NCBI GenBank assembly: GCA_012960055.1
Contig: DUCA01000196.1
Location: forward strand, 1-11,889
Reading direction: 5' to 3'
Length of the DNA: 11,889 nt
Origin: Cycloclasticus sp.
GTDB taxonomy: Bacteria > Pseudomonadota > Gammaproteobacteria > Methylococcales > Cycloclasticaceae
Shown: in pieces, positions 6,379 to 11,889 of the stretch
Layout: each line of letters opens with the position of its first letter
Numbering within the stretch: position 1 is the first letter of the stretch
Program-made: the position numbers and the translations under genes
Notes under the pieces: model-generated
What the model saw: the letters and a program-made list of their open reading frames with translations, nothing else
What the model was told of the DNA's origin: nothing
The model's database searches: none

Positions 6379-7539
6379 ATGAATTTACATGAATACCAAG
6401 CAAAACAGGTGTTTGCTGAATATGGCGTACCTGTTCCAAAAGGAAAACCTGCACGCTCGGCAAAAGAAGCCATTAATGTTGCAAAAGAACTCGGCGGCGA
6501 TTGTTGGGTTGTAAAAGCACAAGTTCACGCGGGTGGCCGTGGTAAAGCGGGCGGTGTGAAGCTTTGCAAGGGTATGGATGAAGTTGAAGCTTTCAGCAAG
6601 AAATTGTTGGGTTCTCGTTTAGTGACGCCGCAAACCGATGAGCACGGTTTGCCGATTGAAACACTGATTGTTGAAGAAGTTAAGCCGATTGACCGCGAGC
6701 TGTACTTAAGTGCCGTGGTTGACCGTGCGAGCAAGCGCATTATGTTTATGGCCTCTGAAGCCGGCGGCATGGACATTGAAGAGGTGGCTGAAGAAACGCC
6801 TGAAAAAATCTTATTGGCAGCAGTCGACCCTGTGGCGGGTTTGCAACCGTACCAATGCCGTGATATAGCCTTTAAAATGGGGCTTGAAGGTAAGCAAATT
6901 GGGCAATTATTTAAAGTGATGTCAGGCATTTTGGCTGTTTTTCACGCAAAAGACGCGAGTCAAGTTGAAATTAACCCACTGATTGTTAATGGCGAAGGCG
7001 ATTTAATCGCGTTAGACGCTAAAGTAAACTTGGATGATAACGCGGCTTACCGTCACCCTGATATGGTGGCGATGCGCGACCCTTCTCAAGAAGATCCGAA
7101 AGAGCACGCGGCGCAACAACACGACCTTAACTACATTACGTTAAATGGCAGTATTGGCTGCATGGTCAATGGTGCTGGTTTGGCCATGGCAACAATGGAT
7201 TTGGTTAAATTGGAAGGCGGTTTCCCAGCTAACTTCTTAGACGTAGGCGGGGGCGCAACGGCTGAGCGTGTTGCTGAAGCGTTCAAATTGATTTTGTCAG
7301 ATGACAAAGTAAAAGTGGTTCTAGTGAATATCTTCGGTGGCATCGTGCGTTGTAACTTGATTGCCGACGGTATCATCCAAGCGGTTAAAGAAGTGGGTGT
7401 TAATGTGCCAGTGATTGTACGTTTAGAAGGTACTAATGCTGACCAAGGCCGTCAAATATTGAAAGACTCAGGTCTTGATATTATTGCCGCTGATGATTTA
7501 ACGATAGCAGCTAAAGCAGCTGTTAAAGCAGCTTCTTAA
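6379..7539 (+). CDS. sucC: Succinyl-CoA synthetase beta subunit (ADP-forming)
   Basis: SucC forms the TCA-cycle enzyme with SucD and interconverts succinyl-CoA and succinate with synthesis of ATP (or GTP). The beta subunit binds nucleotide in an ATP-grasp domain and binds succinate. The 386-residue protein starts MNLHEYQAKQVFAEYGVPVP, typical of the family. Lys46 and the glycine-rich AGGRGKAGG (51-59) belong to the ATP-grasp fold. EINPLIV and ALDAKVNLDDNA carry the metal-binding acidic residues. Farther on come NGAGLAMATMD, FLDVGGGA and the VNIFGGIVRCN loop of the C-terminal ligase domain. AAGGAAG at 6369-6375 is a good Shine-Dalgarno. In many relatives sucCD end the sdh-sucAB operon; here they stand alone behind the pilin remnant, with sucD 13 bases downstream. 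Confidence 0.97.
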   Translation: MNLHEYQAKQVFAEYGVPVPKGKPARSAKEAINVAKELGGDCWVVKAQVHAGGRGKAGGVKLCKGMDEVEAFSKKLLGSRLVTPQTDEHGLPIETLIVEEVKPIDRELYLSAVVDRASKRIMFMASEAGGMDIEEVAEETPEKILLAAVDPVAGLQPYQCRDIAFKMGLEGKQIGQLFKVMSGILAVFHAKDASQVEINPLIVNGEGDLIALDAKVNLDDNAAYRHPDMVAMRDPSQEDPKEHAAQQHDLNYITLNGSIGCMVNGAGLAMATMDLVKLEGGFPANFLDVGGGATAERVAEAFKLILSDDKVKVVLVNIFGGIVRCNLIADGIIQAVKEVGVNVPVIVRLEGTNADQGRQILKDSGLDIIAADDLTIAAKAAVKAAS

Positions 7540-7552
7540 GGTAGGAAAGAAA

Positions 7553-8425
7553 ATGAGTATTTTAATTAATAAAGACACGAAAGTAATTTGCCAAGGTTTT
7601 ACCGGTAAACAAGGCACCTTCCATTCAGAGCAGGCCATTGCATACGGCACTCAAGTTGTTGGCGGTGTAACGCCGGGTCGTGGTGGCGAAACGCATTTAG
7701 ATTTGCCTGTTTTCAATACCGTTAAAGAGGCGGTGAATGCAACGGGTGCAGAAGCAACGATGATTTATGTGCCACCTCCATTCGCGGCGGATGCTGTGCT
7801 TGAAGCGGCGGCGGCTGGCATTAAAGTGATTGTGTGTATTACAGAAGGCATTCCTGTGTTGGATATGTTGAAAGTAAAAGCAACATTAGATACCTACGAA
7901 GACGTTGTTTTAATTGGCCCTAACTGCCCGGGTATTATCACACCGGGTGAATGTAAAATTGGCATTATGCCGGGCTTTATTCACCAAGCGGGTTGCATTG
8001 GTGTTGTGTCTCGTTCGGGTACATTAACGTACGAAGCGGTTCATCAAACAACGGTTGCAGGTTTAGGCCAAACAACGTGCGTGGGTATTGGTGGTGATCC
8101 GATTCATGGCATGAGCTTCATTGATGTGATTTCTCGTTTTGAAGCCGATGAGAACACCAAAGGCATTATTATGGTGGGTGAAATCGGTGGTACAGCGGAA
8201 GAAGAAGCGGCTGAATACATTAAAGAACACGTGACGAAACCGGTTGTGGGTTATATCGCGGGTGTGACAGCGCCTCCAGGTAAACGTATGGGTCACGCCG
8301 GTGCGATTGTTTCTGGTGGTAAAGGAACAGCCGATGCTAAGTTTGCTGCGCTTGAAGCGGCGGGTGTTCATATCGTCAAGTCACCGACAGAAATGGGCGC
8401 AAAAATGAAGGAAATTTTAGGCTAA
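7553..8425 (+). CDS. sucD: Succinyl-CoA synthetase alpha subunit
   Basis: SucD carries the CoA-binding Rossmann domain and the phosphohistidine that shuttles phosphate to the beta subunit. The 290 residues begin MSILINKDTKVICQGFTGKQGTFH, containing the CoA-binding GFTGKQGT (15-22). VPPPFAADA and ITEGIP lie in the N-terminal domain, followed by IGPNCPGIITPGECKIGIMP. The active-site His is His248 in MGHAGAIVSGGKGTA, and GEIGGTAEEEAAEYI supplies the helix facing it. Length equals the usual 289-290. A Shine-Dalgarno-like AAGGTAGGAAAG precedes the ATG, 13 bases after the sucC stop, so the pair is a compact operon that ends at the terminator at 8452-8482. Confidence 0.98.
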   Translation: MSILINKDTKVICQGFTGKQGTFHSEQAIAYGTQVVGGVTPGRGGETHLDLPVFNTVKEAVNATGAEATMIYVPPPFAADAVLEAAAAGIKVIVCITEGIPVLDMLKVKATLDTYEDVVLIGPNCPGIITPGECKIGIMPGFIHQAGCIGVVSRSGTLTYEAVHQTTVAGLGQTTCVGIGGDPIHGMSFIDVISRFEADENTKGIIMVGEIGGTAEEEAAEYIKEHVTKPVVGYIAGVTAPPGKRMGHAGAIVSGGKGTADAKFAALEAAGVHIVKSPTEMGAKMKEILG

Positions 8426-8451
8426 TAGTGCTTAAAGTTTTAGAGTAGTTG

Positions 8452-8482
8452 AAAAGGGCTGTAAACTAGACAGCCCTTTTTT
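8452..8482 (+). terminator. Intrinsic terminator after sucCD
   Basis: A perfect 10-bp stem (8452-8461 with 8471-8480) with a 9-base loop has AGGGCTG at its core and T6 on the 3' side. It begins 27 bases after the sucD stop and ends 27 bases before nadE, so nadE probably depends on its own promoter or on read-through. Confidence 0.92.
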
Positions 8483-8509
8483 ATGCCTATCGAAAACGAC
8501 AAATAAGCC

Positions 8510-10135
8510 ATGATAAAAATAGCACTGGTACAATTTAACCCCGTGGTTGGTGATTTGAGCGGTAATGCGGATCGGATTATCGAGTTTTGTCATCAGGCGG
8601 AAAAGCGCGGTGCCACGGCCATTGTGTTCCCTGAACTGGCGATAACGGGCTACCCGCCGGAAGACTTATTATTACGGGATGATTTTATTGCCCGAGTTGA
8701 AAAAGAACTTGAGCGCATTTCAAGTGCGTGTCCTGTGTTAACGGTTATTCTCGGTTACCCAGAAAAAGGCGAACACGGCCTGTTCAATAGTGCGGCTGTT
8801 TTGCAAGGTGGCGACCTGGTGGCTAATTACCGTAAACAACATTTGCCTAATTACGGCGTATTTGATGAGAAGCGCTACTTCCAAGCAGGCACGCAAGAGG
8901 CTACCTTTATGCTGGGTGTTGAAAAGGTCGGCTTGTCGATTTGTGAAGACATCTGGACGGCCGATGTTTGTCAGCAATTAAAGCAAGCGGGCGCATCGTT
9001 GATTATTAACCTCAATGCCTCGCCGTTTGAAGTTAATAAAGCGGAACAACGCCAACAAACCGTTCAAGCAAGAACGAAAGAAACCAACCTGCCTATTCTG
9101 TACGTCAATCAAGTGGGCGGGCAAGATGAGCTGGTCTTTGACGGCGGCTCTTTTTCAATGGATGCGTCAGGTAATGTGGTTCAGCAAACACCCGGGTTTA
9201 TACAAGCGATGGAATACGTTGAGCTTGATGCCTGTGGAGCGCTTAGGGGTTTAAAAGCGCCGACGCAATACGCGCCTTCGTTGCCGAGCATTTACCAAGC
9301 CTTGGTGTTGTCGGTGCGAGATTACGTGACTAAAAATGGCTTTAACGGCTCGGTATTGGGGCTGTCTGGTGGCATTGACTCTGCATTGGTACTGGCGATT
9401 GCCGCTGATGCGCTGGGTGGCGACCGCGTTGAAGTGGTTCTTATGCCATCAAAATACACCGCAGACATGAGCAATGAAGACGCGATTAAGCAAGCGGAGG
9501 CGCTGGGTGTTAAACACCAAACGATACCGATTGAACCGGCGGTAACCGCATTTTCGTCCATGTTGCAAAGCGCCTTCGACGGGCTGGATGCCGATGTGAC
9601 CGAGGAAAATATTCAAGCACGTAGCCGCGGTGTGTTATTGATGGCGATATCGAATAAGAAACGCAAAATACTGCTAACGACGGGTAATAAAAGTGAAATG
9701 AGTGTCGGTTATGCGACCTTGTATGGCGATATGGCCGGTGGTTTTGCGCCGATCAAAGATGTGCCGAAGATGATGGTATATGCCCTAGCGAAATACCGTA
9801 ATGGGCTGTCAAAGATCATTCCAGAGCGAGTGATTAGCCGGCCGCCTTCAGCTGAACTTGCGCCAGATCAAAAAGATGAAGATAGCTTGCCACCTTACCC
9901 TGTGTTGGACGATATTTTGGAGCGTTATATCGAGCTGGACCAGTCTCGAGCAGACATATTAAATGTTGGGTACGAAAAGGCGATTGTAGATCGGGTGTTA
10001 AAACTGGTTGAACAAAATGAGTATAAGCGACGCCAATCACCGCCAGGTGTCAAAATCACCTCACGCGCGTTTGGTCGAGAACGTCGTTTCCCTATGACGT
10101 CCGGCTTTAGTAAAGTGTTGTTATCTGACGATTAG
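8510..10135 (+). CDS. nadE: Glutamine-dependent NAD+ synthetase
   Basis: NadE converts deamido-NAD (NaAD) to NAD+ using ATP and ammonia released from glutamine. The 541-residue two-domain form is seen. Residues 1 to about 260 are a carbon-nitrogen hydrolase (nitrilase-fold) glutaminase with triad Glu42 (FPELAITGY), Lys109 (YRKQHLPN) and Cys145 (SICEDIW). From about 260 comes the synthetase domain with the PP-loop SGGIDSAL (286-293), TTGNKSEMSVGY (390-401) and GDMAGGFAPIKDV. The single-domain ammonia-dependent E. coli NadE lacks the first half. An in-frame stop two codons before ATG 8510 fixes this as the first possible Met, although the Shine-Dalgarno is weak. The TAG stop directly abuts the bamD stop codon on the other strand. 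Confidence 0.97.
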   Translation: MIKIALVQFNPVVGDLSGNADRIIEFCHQAEKRGATAIVFPELAITGYPPEDLLLRDDFIARVEKELERISSACPVLTVILGYPEKGEHGLFNSAAVLQGGDLVANYRKQHLPNYGVFDEKRYFQAGTQEATFMLGVEKVGLSICEDIWTADVCQQLKQAGASLIINLNASPFEVNKAEQRQQTVQARTKETNLPILYVNQVGGQDELVFDGGSFSMDASGNVVQQTPGFIQAMEYVELDACGALRGLKAPTQYAPSLPSIYQALVLSVRDYVTKNGFNGSVLGLSGGIDSALVLAIAADALGGDRVEVVLMPSKYTADMSNEDAIKQAEALGVKHQTIPIEPAVTAFSSMLQSAFDGLDADVTEENIQARSRGVLLMAISNKKRKILLTTGNKSEMSVGYATLYGDMAGGFAPIKDVPKMMVYALAKYRNGLSKIIPERVISRPPSAELAPDQKDEDSLPPYPVLDDILERYIELDQSRADILNVGYEKAIVDRVLKLVEQNEYKRRQSPPGVKITSRAFGRERRFPMTSGFSKVLLSDD

Positions 10136-10981
10136 TTATTCGTCTAATTCAAGGTATTCCCAAATTTTCTCAGAAATTGTTTTCTCATGGGCGAGGCTTG
10201 GGCTGTCCAATGGGGGAAGCCCGTTAGGATAGTTAAGATTGTAAATTCGTTGCGCGTCAGTCGCTAAATCGTTCATGCCGACTTTTTGATACGCATCAAC
10301 CATGAGTAACAGTGCGCGAGGTACGGCGGTGGTTCTTTGATAGGTCTCAATCACGTGCTTGGCGCGATTGATGGCTGCAACGTAGGCTTGGCGCTTCATG
10401 TAATATTTCGCAACATTCAAGTCATGTAAAGCGAGGTTTGATTTTAATGCAACGATGCGTTGCATCGAATCTTCACTATATTGACTGTTTGGGAACCGTC
10501 TAATCAGTGTGGCGAAATCATCGAGGGATTCAATGGCGGCGCCCGGGTCACGTTGGGACTTATCAGTGGGTAAATAGCGGTCTAAAAAGCCAATGCCACT
10601 ATTAAAATTAATCAGACCTTTAAGGTAGTAAAGGTAATCAATGCTTTTGTGACGAGGGTGTATACGGATAAAACGATTTGCTGTTGCTATCGCTGACTCA
10701 GGCTCGTCATTTTTATAATAAGCAAAGGCTAAGTCAATTTTTGATTGTTCGGCGTATTCGCCAAAGGGGTAGCGTGATTCTAAATCCTCGTATAACTCAA
10801 TGGCATCTAAATAATCTTCGTCATCTAGTGAGGCTTTGGCTTCTTGATAAAAATTAGCCGCCGACCAGTTTGCTTTTTCATCGGGTGCTTCTTCAGGAAT
10901 GACTAGGTCGGTAGTAGCGCAAGCACTTAAAAGAGAAAATGCCGCAGCTAATAAAATTTGTTTCATGGGGAAGTTGTTCAT
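10136..10981 (-). CDS. bamD: Outer-membrane assembly lipoprotein BamD
   Basis: BamD (YfiO/ComL) is the essential TPR lipoprotein of the BAM complex. It binds BamA and BamCE and recognises the targeting signals of unfolded outer-membrane proteins. The protein has a short signal sequence and lipobox LSAC with the lipidated Cys at residue 21. TPR-like helices follow: FYQEAKASLDDEDYLDAIELYEDLESRYPFGEYAEQ is split over the first repeats, then YYLKGLINF, GAAIESLDDFATLIRRFPNSQYSEDS and LNVAKYYMKRQAYVAAINRAKHVIETY, all typical of BamD. I keep ATG 10981, but ATG 10966 (MKQILLAAAFSLLSAC) gives a more normal signal peptide. Neither has a Shine-Dalgarno. It diverges from rluD, the same arrangement as in E. 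coli. Confidence 0.95.
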   Translation of the reverse strand: MNNFPMKQILLAAAFSLLSACATTDLVIPEEAPDEKANWSAANFYQEAKASLDDEDYLDAIELYEDLESRYPFGEYAEQSKIDLAFAYYKNDEPESAIATANRFIRIHPRHKSIDYLYYLKGLINFNSGIGFLDRYLPTDKSQRDPGAAIESLDDFATLIRRFPNSQYSEDSMQRIVALKSNLALHDLNVAKYYMKRQAYVAAINRAKHVIETYQRTTAVPRALLLMVDAYQKVGMNDLATDAQRIYNLNYPNGLPPLDSPSLAHEKTISEKIWEYLELDE

Positions 10982-11012
10982 GGAAATAGCAGGTTAAGAG
11001 AAATTAAGCGGT

Positions 11013-11018
11013 TATAAT
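11013..11018 (+). promoter_or_regulatory. Candidate -10 element for rluD
   Basis: A perfect TATAAT sits at 11013-11018 in the bamD/rluD gap. Transcription would start near 11025, giving a leader of about 29 bases before the TTG start of rluD. No good -35 hexamer is found at 16-18 bases, so this is a partial match only. Confidence 0.4.
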
Positions 11019-11053
11019 GCCGTAGCACATCAATTATTACAAATGTTATTAGC

Positions 11054-11889
11054 TTGAAAACTGAAGAACAAATAGAATTAATTATTCCCAATGAAATGGC
11101 CGGGCTTAGGCTTGATCAGGCATTAGCAGAGCTTTGCCCTGAGTATTCGCGTAGCCGCCTTAAAAGTTGGGTCAAAAGCGGTGATATTCTGATAGATAAT
11201 CAAACACTACGCCCGCGCGACAAGATTCATGGTGGGGAAGTGGTTCTGATGACCCCGGTTGCGGATAAATCGTTGAATGTTAAAGCCGAGCCGATTGCCT
11301 TGGATATTGTGTATGAAGATGAGTCTATGTTGGTGGTGAATAAGCCAGCGGGCTTAGTGGTTCACCCGGCCGTAGGCAACTGGGACGGTACCTTACAAAA
11401 TGCGTTGTTGCACCATGACCCTGAACTGGAAGGCTTGCCAAGAGCCGGCTTGGTGCACCGGATTGATAAAGAAACCAGTGGCTTATTGATGGTTGCACGG
11501 ACATTAACGGCGCATAAAGCGTTAGTGGATCAGCTTCAAGCAAGAGCATTTGAACGTGAATATTTGGCTGTTGTACGCGGCTATATAACCGCCGGTAGTA
11601 CAATTATTGCGCCTTTAGCGAGGCACCCAGTAGATCGCAAGCGTTACGCGGTAAAAGGTGGCGGTAAAGAAGCCATCACCCACTATCGAGTTGAAAAGCG
11701 CTTTGCTAAACATACCTTGTTACGCGTGAAGTTGGAAACAGGGCGAACGCATCAAATTCGCGTACACATGAGTCATATCCACCATTCGATTGTGGGTGAT
11801 CAAGTGTATGGCGGTCGATATAAGGCGATTGCAAACGCGAGTGACTTATTAAGTGACACCTTACGCGGCTTTAGACGACAAGCCCTGCA
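11054..11889 (+). CDS. rluD: 23S rRNA pseudouridine synthase RluD (3' end missing, TTG start)
   Basis: RluD makes the pseudouridines at 1911, 1915 and 1917 in helix 69 of 23S rRNA. The window holds 278 codons; the end lies beyond base 11889. An N-terminal S4 RNA-binding domain (about 18-80: RLDQALAELCPEYSRSRLKSWV) is followed by the RluA-family catalytic domain, with LDIVYEDE, VNKPAGLVVHP, the catalytic Asp138 in HRIDKETSG, TGRTHQIRVHM and VGDQVYGG. I chose TTG 11054 because no in-frame ATG or GTG lies between the upstream stop (11015-11017) and residue 15. TTG places 19 residues before LDQAL, exactly as in E. coli. The Met at residue 15 would cut into the S4 domain. No Shine-Dalgarno is evident. 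Confidence 0.94.
   Translation, partial: MKTEEQIELIIPNEMAGLRLDQALAELCPEYSRSRLKSWVKSGDILIDNQTLRPRDKIHGGEVVLMTPVADKSLNVKAEPIALDIVYEDESMLVVNKPAGLVVHPAVGNWDGTLQNALLHHDPELEGLPRAGLVHRIDKETSGLLMVARTLTAHKALVDQLQARAFEREYLAVVRGYITAGSTIIAPLARHPVDRKRYAVKGGGKEAITHYRVEKRFAKHTLLRVKLETGRTHQIRVHMSHIHHSIVGDQVYGGRYKAIANASDLLSDTLRGFRRQAL

Overview
The window looks like chromosomal housekeeping DNA from a gammaproteobacterium, probably a marine one related to the Pseudomonadales, Cellvibrionales or Oceanospirillales. The evidence is close family resemblance of RNase T, PyrC, AspRS, SucC/SucD, NadE, BamD and RluD to Pseudomonas and E. coli proteins. The divergent bamD/rluD arrangement and the zinc-ribbon gene directly before aspS point the same way. 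Base composition is moderate by eye. I see no tRNA, rRNA, CRISPR array, complete insertion sequence or phage gene.

Layout, left to right. (1) 1-1060: the 5' end of rnt (RNase T, minus strand) diverges from mlaA (outer-membrane lipid-asymmetry lipoprotein, plus strand). A symmetric terminator follows mlaA. (2) 1124-2158: pyrC (dihydroorotase, minus strand) converges on mlaA. (3) 2310-5498: a probable three-gene transcription unit of an FmdB-type zinc-ribbon protein, aspS and nadA. (4) 5499-6378: about 880 bases without an intact gene. This stretch holds a symmetric terminator, an unexplained AT-rich segment with a repeat-like look, and on the minus strand a broken type IV pilin gene whose two halves lie in different frames. 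(5) 6379-8425: sucC-sucD (succinyl-CoA synthetase) with a strong terminator. (6) 8510-10135: nadE (glutamine-dependent NAD+ synthetase), whose stop codon abuts the stop codon of bamD on the other strand. (7) 10136-10981: bamD (minus strand), diverging from rluD (11054 to the window end, TTG start, truncated by the edge).

Functional threads: two outer-membrane biogenesis lipoproteins (MlaA, BamD), two NAD biosynthesis enzymes (NadA, NadE), pyrimidine synthesis (PyrC), the TCA cycle (SucCD), and RNA or translation functions (RNase T, AspRS, RluD). No new multi-gene system is visible. The items most worth a second look are the disrupted pilin gene, a Bacillus-like (type 3) quinolinate synthase in place of the E. 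coli-like type, an AspRS with the Pseudomonas-like non-discriminating signature, and the repeat-like segment at about 5538-5640.
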